From DASQZK01 sp963809925 (GTDB lineage Bacteria > Bacteroidota > Bacteroidia > Bacteroidales > GCA-2748055), in NCBI GenBank assembly GCA_963809925.1, contig CAWELH010000005.1, positions 1 through 64,000 of the forward strand: a DNA stretch of 64,000 nt. The letters are read 5' to 3'. Position 1 is the first letter of the stretch; each line of letters starts with the position of its first letter. The notes below the pieces were generated by a model. That model was not told the origin of the DNA. It saw only the letters and a program-made list of their open reading frames with translations, and searched no databases. The translations under genes and the position numbers were made by a program. This document shows positions 52,295-60,331 of this stretch, piece after piece.

Positions 52295-53407
52295 ATGAAA
52301 ACAAAATCTACCGACCGCCTGGCCTCACTCGATGCGCTCAGGGGATTTGATATGTTCTGGATCGCCGGTGGTGCCATGATGGTCCATGCCCTTGCAAAGG
52401 TTCACGATACCGGATTTATCGGATGGCTGGATGTCCAGACCGAACATGTGCAATGGAATGGATTTCACTTCTTCGATATGATCTTCCCGCTGTTCCTGTT
52501 TATTGCCGGCGTTACATTTCCTTTCTCACTAAGTAAACGCCGGGTTAACAAACAAACCAACGGGCAGATTTACAAACATATCATTACCAGGGGTCTGATC
52601 CTTGTATTCCTCGGGGTCGTTTACAATGGCCTGCTCCAATTTGATTTTGCAAACCTGAGATATGCCAGTGTGCTGGCTCGCATTGGTTTGGGATGGATGT
52701 TCGCCGCCCTCATTGTTATGAACGCGAATATCAGATGGCAGGCGATCTGGTGTGGGGTTATCCTGCTGGTATACTGGGCTGTCCTGACCCTTGTGCCTGT
52801 TCCGGGCTATGGTGCAGGCGTCCTGACCGTTGACGGCAGCATTGTGGGTTACGTCGACAGATTACTTCTACCGGGAAGACTGTTCCTTGGCGTGCACGAC
52901 CCCGAAGGCATCCTGTCAACGATTCCTGCCGTGTCTACCGCACTTTTGGGTATGATGACCGGCTATCTCCTGATGATCAAAAAAGTATCACTTTCTGCTA
53001 CGCAGAAATTCTGGATCATGGCAGGATCAGGCATTCTTCTGATACTGCTCTCACAACTGTGGAATTTAGTGCTCCCTATCAATAAAAACCTGTGGACCAG
53101 TTCCTTTGTATTTATTACCGCCGGTTTCAGCCTTCTCTTTCTATCCGTATTTTACCTCATCATGGATATATGGCAATTCAGGAGCTGGGCTTTTCCCTTT
53201 GTCGTAATCGGGCTGAATCCAATCACCATTTACATGGCCCAGGCCGGCATGATCGGTTTTTCCGTCACATCCCGGTATTTCTTCAGTGGTCTCATCAAAT
53301 TTGCACCCGAAAGCAATCAACCCTTCTGGAATGCCCTCGCCTACTTCCTGGTCAGCTGGCTGTTTCTGTATTTTTTGTACCGGAAAAAGATCTTTATTAA
53401 GGTTTGA
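52295..53407 (+). CDS. HGSNAT-like (DUF5009) membrane acyltransferase
   Basis: The protein has 370 residues and about ten membrane helices. The N-terminal RLASLDALRGFDMFWIAGG and FHFFDMIFPLFLFIAGVTFPFSLSK are the signature of the heparan-alpha-glucosaminide N-acetyltransferase / DUF5009 family. Mammalian HGSNAT acetylates terminal glucosamine of heparan sulfate. Bacterial members are common in glycan loci and may transfer acetyl groups onto amino sugars across the membrane. Being next to a GAG-type lyase and sialidase agrees with that. It is the last gene of the locus. Confidence 0.85.
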   Translation: MKTKSTDRLASLDALRGFDMFWIAGGAMMVHALAKVHDTGFIGWLDVQTEHVQWNGFHFFDMIFPLFLFIAGVTFPFSLSKRRVNKQTNGQIYKHIITRGLILVFLGVVYNGLLQFDFANLRYASVLARIGLGWMFAALIVMNANIRWQAIWCGVILLVYWAVLTLVPVPGYGAGVLTVDGSIVGYVDRLLLPGRLFLGVHDPEGILSTIPAVSTALLGMMTGYLLMIKKVSLSATQKFWIMAGSGILLILLSQLWNLVLPINKNLWTSSFVFITAGFSLLFLSVFYLIMDIWQFRSWAFPFVVIGLNPITIYMAQAGMIGFSVTSRYFFSGLIKFAPESNQPFWNALAYFLVSWLFLYFLYRKKIFIKV

Positions 53408-53413
53408 GGGGGA

Positions 53414-53445
53414 GTTAGGAAGTTAGGAAGTTAGGAAGTTAGGAA
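53414..53445. repeat. 8-bp tandem repeat, four copies
   Basis: GTTAGGAA is repeated four times without change, directly after the stop codon of the acyltransferase gene. It is followed by GTGATGG. Such repeats expand and contract by slippage. Confidence 0.85.
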
Positions 53446-53662
53446 GTGATGGAGAGAGCGTGAGAGGTGTTTGTAGAACCCCTTCTTCCATGCCGGAGGC
53501 ATTCACCAACGATAGCCATGGTTTTGCCCATGGATAAGATAAGGTTCTCTAGCTCAATCTTCAATTCAACAACCGTGTCTACCGAAGCTCCAGCATAGGT
53601 AGATCTACAAACCTCAGAAGAATTACTAATGGGTTGGGGATGTTGCCTATTTTGTTTTTTTA

Positions 53663-53728
53663 TAGGAGGCTGTCTCAAATGTAGAAATTTTGATCTTATG
53701 AAACCATACTTTTGAGTCAGCCCCCTAC
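53663..53728. mobile_element. 66-bp inverted-repeat element (MITE-like or IS-end remnant)
   Basis: TAGGAGGCTGTCTCAAA on the left and TTTGAGTCAGCCCCCTA on the right match as inverted repeats at about 15 of 17 positions, with ~32 bases between them. GAGGCTGTCTCAAA resembles ends of several Bacteroidota insertion sequences. It may be a miniature transposable element or, less likely, a terminator. Confidence 0.5.
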
Positions 53729-54103
53729 AGTACTATTGTACAACATAAATTTTTCGTGCCATAAATCGTCAACCAATTGCCCTGCATTACGTTAAACTGA
53801 ATATGGGGTTGGTTACGGAAGTGTCTGGAGGCAAATTTTCCCTTTTCCTGACAATATCTTATCCGTACAGGTAAAATGGATGTAACATACTGATTTTGAA
53901 TAGCTAATATAAGTATGTGACGACGTATCGCCCTCTATTTCTTCCATTCTGCCCTGATGAACTACCCCTATAAATATTTGGAGAATGAAAAACGCAGGCG
54001 GGATAATGAAAAAAATCCCAGGTTGTTAATAACTGTAACAGTTGTGAACGATAACTTAATCAGAGTGGTATGTAACTTTATATACAAATTTAAACCCTCC
54101 AAT

Positions 54104-54301
54104 ATGATTAAAAATAGACCCAATTTTAAAAACCTCCTGGTTAGAATTTATGAATCACGAAAGAAGATGGTGATGACCAATAATATAATCAGGGAAATGG
54201 AGGCCCTTGGTAAGCCTACTGACGTATATCGGCGTAATCTCCAGCTTCTGGAGAAGGATATCCGCTCCTGCCAGCTCATGATGAAAAAGAACTACGGATG
54301 A
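54104..54301 (+). CDS. Small basic protein of unknown function
   Basis: A protein of 65 residues from ATG 54104 (MIKNRPNFKNLLVRIYESRKKMVMTNNIIREMEALGK); the frame can be extended upstream to 53957 without a clear signal. The C-terminal part is helical and charged (YRRNLQLLEKDIRSCQLMMKKNYG). It is encoded 57 bases before the Crp/Fnr gene in the same direction. No family recognised. Confidence 0.45.
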   Translation: MIKNRPNFKNLLVRIYESRKKMVMTNNIIREMEALGKPTDVYRRNLQLLEKDIRSCQLMMKKNYG

Positions 54302-54358
54302 CCATGCTGGTGTCTGGATATACACCCCGGGACTTGATCTGTTCACAGGAAAGCCAAA

Positions 54359-54976
54359 ATGGATAAAGTACGGCGGAAACTAAATTTTCTTGGTGAGGAC
54401 CTGTTGGATGAAATGATCCTTCATGGTAAAATTATGGACTTCAGTCAGGGTGACATAGTTCTTACCGCCGGCCGGTACGTAAAGGTTGTGCCTATTGTTC
54501 TGGATGGACTTATCAAAGTATTCACCAGCAATTCGGAAAAGGAACTCTTACTTTATTATATCCTGCCATCCGAAAGTTGCATCATGTCATTTTCTGCCGT
54601 GCTGAAAAATGAACCCGGCAGGGTTGACGCCACTGCCGAGACTGCAACGAGTGCGTTGCTGCTGCCGGCAACCATGATCAATGAATGGATCACACGCTTC
54701 CCCCGCCTGAACCTTCTCTTCTACAGTCAATTTAACATAAGATATACCGACCTTATCGACACAATCAATCATCTCCTCTTCGATTCTCTGGATGAACGTG
54801 TCCTCGATTTCCTCATGCGCAGACGCGGTGTCACCGGTGAACAGACCCTTCACCTCACGCATAAACAAATAGCCGAAAGCCTTGGAACTGCCCGGGAAGT
54901 AATTTCAAGGATCCTTAAAAAACTGGAGAACCAGGGCATTATACGCCAAAGTGCAGCGGGAATAGAAATAATTTAG
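54359..54976 (+). CDS. Crp/Fnr-family transcription regulator
   Basis: The protein has 205 residues. An N-terminal cNMP-binding-like beta-barrel (IMDFSQGDIVLTAGRYVKVVPIVLDGLIKVFTSNSEKELLLYYILPSESCIMSF) is followed by the dimer helix and a C-terminal winged helix (THKQIAESLGTAREVISRILKKLENQGIIRQ). There is no N-terminal Fe-S Cys cluster, so it is not a classic FNR. Cys about 74 in SESCIMSF is conserved in many Bacteroidota members. It probably controls the DUF2892 gene just downstream through the palindrome at 54982-54995. The signal (redox, nitric oxide or nucleotide) is unknown. Confidence 0.9.
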   Translation: MDKVRRKLNFLGEDLLDEMILHGKIMDFSQGDIVLTAGRYVKVVPIVLDGLIKVFTSNSEKELLLYYILPSESCIMSFSAVLKNEPGRVDATAETATSALLLPATMINEWITRFPRLNLLFYSQFNIRYTDLIDTINHLLFDSLDERVLDFLMRRRGVTGEQTLHLTHKQIAESLGTAREVISRILKKLENQGIIRQSAAGIEII

Positions 54977-54981
54977 CCTGT

Positions 54982-54995
54982 GTGACCCAAGTCAC
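54982..54995. promoter_or_regulatory. Putative Crp/Fnr operator
   Basis: The perfect palindrome GTGAC-CCAA-GTCAC lies 6 bases after the regulator's stop codon. Its centre is about 42 bases upstream of the start point predicted from the -7 box at 55019-55026, the place for a class II activator. Confidence 0.6.
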
Positions 54996-55018
54996 CGAAT
55001 AATCCTGCGACCATCCCC

Positions 55019-55026
55019 TACCTTTG
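55019..55026 (+). promoter_or_regulatory. -7 promoter box of the DUF2892 gene
   Basis: TACCTTTG matches TAnnTTTG. No -33 box is present at the expected distance; the palindrome at 54982-54995 takes that place, as at activator-dependent promoters. Confidence 0.6.
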
Positions 55027-55060
55027 TATTAAATAATTCATATCAAGTACCCATCATTAA

Positions 55061-55276
55061 ATGTTTGAAACCATGAAAAAAAATGTAGGCTCAACCGACA
55101 AGGTTATCCGTTATCTACTCGCTGCGATCCTCGTAGTCCTTTATTTTACAGGTATTGTGAACGGCATTTTGGGCATCATTCTGCTTATTCTTGCCGGTGT
55201 CCTCGTTCTGACCAGCCTGATCAGCATTTGTCCCTTGTACATGCCATTTAAAATATCGACACGGCATTCAGCATAA
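55061..55276 (+). CDS. DUF2892 (YgaP-like) inner membrane protein
   Basis: The protein has 71 residues; ATG 55073 (MKKNVGSTDKVIRYLLAAI) may be the real start. The N-terminal MKKNVGSTDKVIR and the two membrane helices (VIRYLLAAILVVLYFTG and GILGIILLILAGVLVLTSLISICPLYMPF) match the DUF2892 family, often fused to or neighbouring rhodaneses. The conserved CPLY is present. It follows a Crp/Fnr gene and a matching operator, a pairing common in Bacteroidota. Confidence 0.88.
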   Translation: MFETMKKNVGSTDKVIRYLLAAILVVLYFTGIVNGILGIILLILAGVLVLTSLISICPLYMPFKISTRHSA

Positions 55277-55456
55277 CGTTTCGTCGTAAAATAATGCTGT
55301 CAAGCACTTTCAGACAGTCCTTCACATGCCACCTCGTAAATTCATCCAGATCAGAGGGATGATTTGTGGTATTTCGTATTATCTTGCAGAGTTCGTTTCC
55401 GGAATCAGTATCCTGATTCCGGATAACGGAATTCAGCACAATGTGAAAAGACTGTG

Positions 55457-56191
55457 ATGGAAAAATATTTTGATGAACGTAATAGTATTGAACTGTTCCG
55501 GTTCCTGTATCCCAAATTTCCACCAGGTAAGCTGATCCGTGCCGAGTCACCCGATTTTATTGTAAAAGACGGACCCGGGAATACACTAGGCATTGAGATC
55601 ACCCATGTAATGGACAGGGGCCATGCTGAAAAAGTCTCCTCCGATTCAGCTGAGAACAGGATCAGACAGTTGCTAATATGGCATTCACAAATCAATTTCG
55701 AGTCTAGCAGTGATACAAGGCTGATTGTTTCTCTGTATTTTAAGAAAGGTCACAGATTAAAAAAGAGAGAAATCCTGCCAGCCGTAGGCGTTTTAACAAA
55801 AACAATTTTGCATAAAACTGAAGGTAAGAAAAGGAATGAAAGCTTTCACATTCATTTCACTGTACCTGAACTTGATGATCTTCTTGAATCCATGACTGTC
55901 TTCAGCTTCCGGGGCCTCAAGGAATCGGATTGGTCGGATGCAGAACCCTATACAATGTCTGAACTCAACCCTGTGATGATCAGGGACACCATCAAGCATA
56001 AGGAAGAAAAACTGAGGCTTTACCAGAAAAAAATGCTGAGATTTTACTGGTTGCTGCTTATCGTGGATACCTTGCATAACGGACACGAAGTAGAGACTGC
56101 TCAGGAAGAACTTTTCAAACTTCCGGGCACAGATTTCCACAAGGTATTTCTTATCGAGCGCAGAGAAGGTAAACTCTATGAATTATGCTAA
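55457..56191 (+). CDS. Unknown protein with PD-(D/E)XK-like motif
   Basis: A protein of 244 residues from ATG 55457 (a GTG lies just before it). The segment AESPDFIVKDGPGNTLGIEITHVM fits the D...(D/E)xK-type core of restriction-endonuclease-like folds, with Asp in SPDF and Glu in GIEIT, but Thr or His replaces the Lys. The rest is mixed alpha/beta (RLIVSLYFKKGHRLKKRE, FYWLLLIVDTLHNGHE). It lacks a signal peptide. No partner genes are nearby, so nuclease function is only a guess. Confidence 0.55.
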   Translation: MEKYFDERNSIELFRFLYPKFPPGKLIRAESPDFIVKDGPGNTLGIEITHVMDRGHAEKVSSDSAENRIRQLLIWHSQINFESSSDTRLIVSLYFKKGHRLKKREILPAVGVLTKTILHKTEGKKRNESFHIHFTVPELDDLLESMTVFSFRGLKESDWSDAEPYTMSELNPVMIRDTIKHKEEKLRLYQKKMLRFYWLLLIVDTLHNGHEVETAQEELFKLPGTDFHKVFLIERREGKLYELC

Positions 56192-56254
56192 AAAAGTTTT
56201 CAGAGATGAACATCCCTGCAGCGTGAATTTCACAGAACGCAAGATCAGAAAAAA

Positions 56255-56449
56255 TCACGCTTCCTTATACGTGATTACCTCAACCGGACAACTTTCGGCG
56301 GCTTCCTTGATCTCCTCCGTATATTTACTCAAATCGGCTCCTTCAATAACTACCGCTTCATCCTGCAGTTCAAAAACCTCAGGACAGATATCCGAACAGA
56401 GTCCGCATGCGGTACATCCATCTTCAATGACTACCTTTATTATGCTCAT
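56255..56449 (-). CDS. Small [4Fe-4S] ferredoxin
   Basis: The protein has 64 residues. Cluster ligands are CTACGLCSDIC...P near the start and a fourth Cys in AAESCPVEVI. This is a single-cluster ferredoxin of the Fdx4 type with a helical insert (SKYTEEIKEAAE). It serves as a soluble electron carrier. It lies between an unknown + strand gene and a 350-base gap. No partner oxidoreductase is nearby. Confidence 0.9.
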   Translation of the reverse strand: MSIIKVVIEDGCTACGLCSDICPEVFELQDEAVVIEGADLSKYTEEIKEAAESCPVEVITYKEA

Positions 56450-56802
56450 AGCTCATATTTTTTTGGATCTGACTGCCGGAAGATCCTGTATGAATAAGAG
56501 GTATAACAAAAACTCTCAATTTATTGTTTTTAGGTTGACGAAATGACTGCAAAAAAAGCATGCCAGGTTAATGGTGTTGATGACGGCGGGAAATATAAGG
56601 TCATCCACTATCACACCTGCCGGCAATTGTAGTCCGACGTATTTTTAGTTGTATATGTACTTTTGATCAGGCAGATAGGAATAAAGGAGGAAATTCAGCA
56701 ATTCGGGAAATTTTATCTACAAAGAGCTTCCAGGCAAAGATTACCATTCAGTATTAGACAAGAAGAATAGTTCCGTTAAATTTGTCGCAAATTCCACCTG
56801 TA
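56450..56802. other. Intergenic stretch without recognised content
   Basis: About 350 bases between the ferredoxin and dapF. I see no gene, RNA or repeat. It should contain the ferredoxin promoter on the minus strand. Confidence 0.4.
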
Positions 56803-57588
56803 TCAGATATCTATTTCACCGTCGAACACATATTTTACCGGTCCTTCCAGCCAGACATCTGTGAATGAGCCATTGTCTCTGGGCACAAACCTGACAGTAA
56901 GTCTGCCTCCCCGGGCATTCAGAATACAGGAAGTTTTGTCAGTACCTGAATGCAGGGATGCACTAATGGCAGACGCCACAGCGCCGGTACCACAAGCCAG
57001 TGTCTCATTCTCCACTCCTCGTTCGTAAGTCCTGATATACAGCTCGTTATCATTGCCGTTTTGAATGAAATTAATATTGGCACCATCGGCACCAAAACGT
57101 GGTTGATAACGCATCTGACGGCCTTCTTCGAAAACATTTATATCGGCCACATTGTCGCGGTAGGTTACAAAATGTTTGGAGCCTGTATTCAGAAGGTATC
57201 CATCGCTGAGCTTTTTGACCTCCGTCACATCGATCATATGTAAACTAACCGTATTATCTGGGTTTATGATGGCTTCATGAATGCCGTCGATACCTATGAA
57301 CCTGGTACTGTTACCGATAATTCCCTTTGAAGAGGCAAAGGCAGTAATGCAGCGTCCGCCATTGCCACACATAGTTCCTTCACGGCCGTCAGCATTGAAA
57401 TACGACATACGGAAATCCATAGTATCATCATACAACAGCAGGATGAGTCCGTCTGCCCCAATACCAAAATGCCTGTCACACAGAAATTTCACCTTATCAA
57501 GGGTAAATAGCGACTCACTGATCTCACGGGAATCTATCATCACAAAATCATTACCTGCACCGTGATATTTTTCAAAGGGTACAATCAT
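56803..57588 (-). CDS. dapF: Diaminopimelate epimerase
   Basis: The protein has 261 residues. It interconverts LL- and meso-diaminopimelate in lysine and peptidoglycan synthesis. The two catalytic cysteines are Cys74 in MCGNGGRC and Cys199 in LACGTGAVA. KYHGAGNDFVMID at the start and the symmetrical alpha/beta halves are typical. Length is normal for the Bacteroidota form. The gene is transcribed away from degP. Confidence 0.96.
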   Translation of the reverse strand: MIVPFEKYHGAGNDFVMIDSREISESLFTLDKVKFLCDRHFGIGADGLILLLYDDTMDFRMSYFNADGREGTMCGNGGRCITAFASSKGIIGNSTRFIGIDGIHEAIINPDNTVSLHMIDVTEVKKLSDGYLLNTGSKHFVTYRDNVADINVFEEGRQMRYQPRFGADGANINFIQNGNDNELYIRTYERGVENETLACGTGAVASAISASLHSGTDKTSCILNARGGRLTVRFVPRDNGSFTDVWLEGPVKYVFDGEIDI

Positions 57589-57756
57589 CGTCAGTTTCTG
57601 TTAAAAAAGGTTAATTCACAAAAACCCTGCAACACTTTGATTACATAAGCGTTATAGGCATATATTTCACATTTTAAGAAACTATCAGGGCATAGTATTT
57701 GAATACTGCCAACCTGATAATTTCTTGTTAAAGTTAGAAAATTAAACAGTATTGTT

Positions 57757-59202
57757 ATGAAAACAAAAAGATTTCTTGGGACACTCACCATTGCCGTTGT
57801 TGCAGCTGTAGCAGCAGTTTGGGCTTATTCACAGTTTTTTCAGCCCGAACAAAAATTAGTTGACGTAAACGGAAAACAAAGCATGCTATATACCAACCTT
57901 CCTGAATCCTCAGGTGCAAACGAAGGGTCGGTGGACCTCACTTATGCCGCTGAAAAGGCTGTCCACGCTGTTGTGCATGTGAAAGTAAAATCGATGAGAG
58001 ACAACAATTATTCAGACAACCCATTATATGATTTTTTCTTCGGCGACAGGGGAAATGCACAACCTCAACCGGTTATGGCATTTGGATCAGGGGTAATCAT
58101 TTCAGATGATGGTTACATCATTACAAACAATCACGTTGTGGATCAGATGGATGAAATTGAAGTGGTTCTGAATGACCGGCGTTCATTTTCTGCAAAGGTG
58201 ATCGGAACCGATCCGAGTACTGATCTGGCACTATTAAAGATAGACGCCAAGAACCTTCCATACCTGACATACGGAAATCCTGATGATCTCAAACTCGGCC
58301 AGTGGGTGCTGGCTGTGGGGAATCCCTACAACCTGACTTCAACGGTTACAGCCGGTATTATTTCCGCCAAGGCAAGAAATATTGATATTCTGCGCGGCCA
58401 GTTTGCCATTGAATCTTTTCTGCAGACCGACGCTGCCGTGAATCCGGGAAACAGCGGAGGTGCACTTGTTGATACCCAGGGAAACCTGGTGGGAATCAAC
58501 ACGGCTATCGCCTCACGTACAGGGGCCTATTCCGGCAATTCATTTGCTATCCCGGTCAGTATTGTTAAAAAAGTCGTGGGTGATCTGATGGAATACGGCA
58601 TCGTCCAGCGAGCATTTCTGGGTGTAACCATTCAGGATGTGACGCAGGAACTGGCGAATGAAAACAATTTAAATAATACCAATGGCGTTTATATAAACAG
58701 CATTACAGAAGAGGGTTCCGCGAAATCTGCAGGGATAAAGAAGGGAGATGTTATCATGTCAGTGAACAATGTCCCGGTGAATAATGTTTCAGAGTTACAG
58801 GAGCAAATAAGTCGCTTTAGACCAAATGATAACGTTGGTATTTCAGTTATACGTGACGGCAAAGAGAAACATTTTGACGTTACGTTGCGTAACAGGGAAG
58901 GGAATACGAACGTAGTCAAGAAAAGTGAATCTCTCAATCTCCTCGGGGGCAGCTTTGAGCCTGTCAGCAAGGAAGATATGAAGAAGTTGGGCATTGACCA
59001 CGGTGTGAAAATCACCTCGCTGACCGCAGGAAAATTACTAAAAGCAGGTGTCCGCGAAGGATTTGTCATCACTCAGATCAATAACAAACCCGTAAAAACC
59101 GTTGAGGATATTAAGAATGTTCTTGGCGGCATTAAGGGCGGAGTGTACATCGAAGGAATCTATCCCGATGGTATGATTGCCTACTATGCATTCGGCTTAT
59201 AA
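57757..59202 (+). CDS. degP: Periplasmic serine protease DegP/HtrA
   Basis: The protein has 481 residues. An N-terminal anchor or signal (LGTLTIAVVAAVAAVWAYS) is followed by the trypsin-like domain with His126 (TNNHVVD), Asp156 (STDLALLKID) and Ser233 (GNSGGAL). Two PDZ domains follow (about 285-375 and 400-475: GVYINSITEEGSAKSAGIKKGDVI and VKITSLTAGKLLKAGVREGFVI). It degrades misfolded envelope proteins. The gene is just upstream of rpoD and separated from it by a terminator. Confidence 0.95.
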   Translation: MKTKRFLGTLTIAVVAAVAAVWAYSQFFQPEQKLVDVNGKQSMLYTNLPESSGANEGSVDLTYAAEKAVHAVVHVKVKSMRDNNYSDNPLYDFFFGDRGNAQPQPVMAFGSGVIISDDGYIITNNHVVDQMDEIEVVLNDRRSFSAKVIGTDPSTDLALLKIDAKNLPYLTYGNPDDLKLGQWVLAVGNPYNLTSTVTAGIISAKARNIDILRGQFAIESFLQTDAAVNPGNSGGALVDTQGNLVGINTAIASRTGAYSGNSFAIPVSIVKKVVGDLMEYGIVQRAFLGVTIQDVTQELANENNLNNTNGVYINSITEEGSAKSAGIKKGDVIMSVNNVPVNNVSELQEQISRFRPNDNVGISVIRDGKEKHFDVTLRNREGNTNVVKKSESLNLLGGSFEPVSKEDMKKLGIDHGVKITSLTAGKLLKAGVREGFVITQINNKPVKTVEDIKNVLGGIKGGVYIEGIYPDGMIAYYAFGL

Positions 59203-59236
59203 TGAAATTAGCGCACAATGTAAAACTCTTTTGCAG

Positions 59237-59264
59237 AAAAGACTTGCATGTGCAAGTCTTTTTT
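59237..59264 (+). terminator. Intrinsic terminator after degP
   Basis: AAAAGACTTGCA (59237-59248) pairs perfectly with TGCAAGTCTTTT (59251-59262) and is followed by TT. It separates degP from rpoD. Confidence 0.88.
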
Positions 59265-59343
59265 GTGTTAAGCATTTATCAAATAAAGTTGAATTGTATC
59301 TTAAAATAATCTAAATTCGCAGCAAATTTTTTTGGGAGAAATA

Positions 59344-60204
59344 ATGAGACAATTAAAGATCACAAAATCAATTACCAACAGGGAAAGCGCATCTTTAGAC
59401 AAGTATTTGCAGGAGATTGGAAAAGAGGAGTTAATAACCGTTGAAGAAGAAGTAGAGCTGGCGCAAAGAATTAAGAAAGGAGATCGCCTGGCTTTGGAAA
59501 AACTTACGCGAGCAAACCTACGTTTTGTTGTATCAGTAGCTAAACAATACCAAAATCAGGGACTTAGTCTTCCTGACCTCATTAATGAAGGGAATCTTGG
59601 ATTAATAAAAGCTGCCGAGAAATTTGATGAAACGAGGGGTTTTAAGTTTATTTCTTATGCCGTTTGGTGGATCCGTCAGTCCATTTTACAGGCTCTGGCT
59701 GAACAATCGAGGATCGTACGCCTTCCTTTGAACCAGGTAGGTTCATTAAATAAAATAAACAAGGCGTTTTCCAAGTTTGAGCAGGAAAATGAACGGACTC
59801 CAACACCGGAAGAACTGGCTGATGCTCTCGATCTGCCAAAGGAAAAAGTAGCTGATACCCTTAAGGTGTCGGGAAGACATGTTTCCGTTGACGCCCCATT
59901 CGTGGAGGGAGAAGACAACAGCCTTCTGGATGTTCTGATCAACAATGATTCTCCGAATGCAGATAAATTACTTATGAAAGAGTCTCTTTCAAAAGAAATT
60001 GACAGGGCACTTGCTACCCTCACAGAAAGGGAAAGAGATATTATCAGACTTTTTTTTGGAATTGGTATTCAGGAAATGACCCTTGAAGAAATTGGAGAGA
60101 GATTTGGGCTTACACGTGAACGTGTCCGTCAGATTAAGGAAAAGGCCATTCGTAGACTTCGCCATACTTCAAGGAGTAAACTGCTTAAAACCTATCTTGG
60201 ATAA
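59344..60204 (+). CDS. rpoD: Primary RNA polymerase sigma factor RpoD
   Basis: A protein of 286 residues from ATG 59344 (MRQLKITKSITNRESASLDKYLQEIGKEELI), the usual Bacteroidota start; an ATG at 59332 would add four residues. It lacks the long N-terminal region 1.1, as is normal in this phylum. Region 2 (NLRFVVSVAKQYQNQGLSLPDLINEGNLGLIKAAEKFD...FISYAVWWIRQSI), region 3 and region 4 (LEEIGERFGLTRERVRQIKEKAIRRLR) are complete. It recognises promoters with TTTG/TAnnTTTG, like those found in this window. Confidence 0.97.
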   Translation: MRQLKITKSITNRESASLDKYLQEIGKEELITVEEEVELAQRIKKGDRLALEKLTRANLRFVVSVAKQYQNQGLSLPDLINEGNLGLIKAAEKFDETRGFKFISYAVWWIRQSILQALAEQSRIVRLPLNQVGSLNKINKAFSKFEQENERTPTPEELADALDLPKEKVADTLKVSGRHVSVDAPFVEGEDNSLLDVLINNDSPNADKLLMKESLSKEIDRALATLTERERDIIRLFFGIGIQEMTLEEIGERFGLTRERVRQIKEKAIRRLRHTSRSKLLKTYLG

Positions 60205-60234
60205 GACAATGTAACGAATTGATCCTTATTTAAT

Positions 60235-60263
60235 AAAGGGGCTGCAAATCAGCCCCTTTTTAT
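60235..60263 (+). terminator. Intrinsic terminator after rpoD
   Basis: AAAGGGGCTG (60235-60244) pairs with CAGCCCCTTT (60250-60259), followed by TT. It lies 31 bases after the rpoD stop. Confidence 0.88.
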
Positions 60264-60331
60264 TGTTTTTTGTTTTATCTTCGAAAAAAAATCCTGCGGA
60301 AGTTTTTGAACAGGATGTGTAATTTATACAA

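Larger units (their letters stand above)
53408..54103. other. Gene-poor stretch with two small repeats
   Basis: Nearly 700 bases. The notable items are the 8-bp tandem repeat (53414-53445) and a 66-bp inverted-repeat element (53663-53728). No convincing gene is seen; a minus-strand open frame at 53439-53678 overlaps the repeat and lacks a recognisable family. Confidence 0.4.

Noticed and set aside
53439..53678. Minus-strand open frame that might encode a four-helix-bundle (S23-like) protein
   Set aside because: The expected helix pattern is absent and the frame runs into the tandem repeat; similarity was only an impression.
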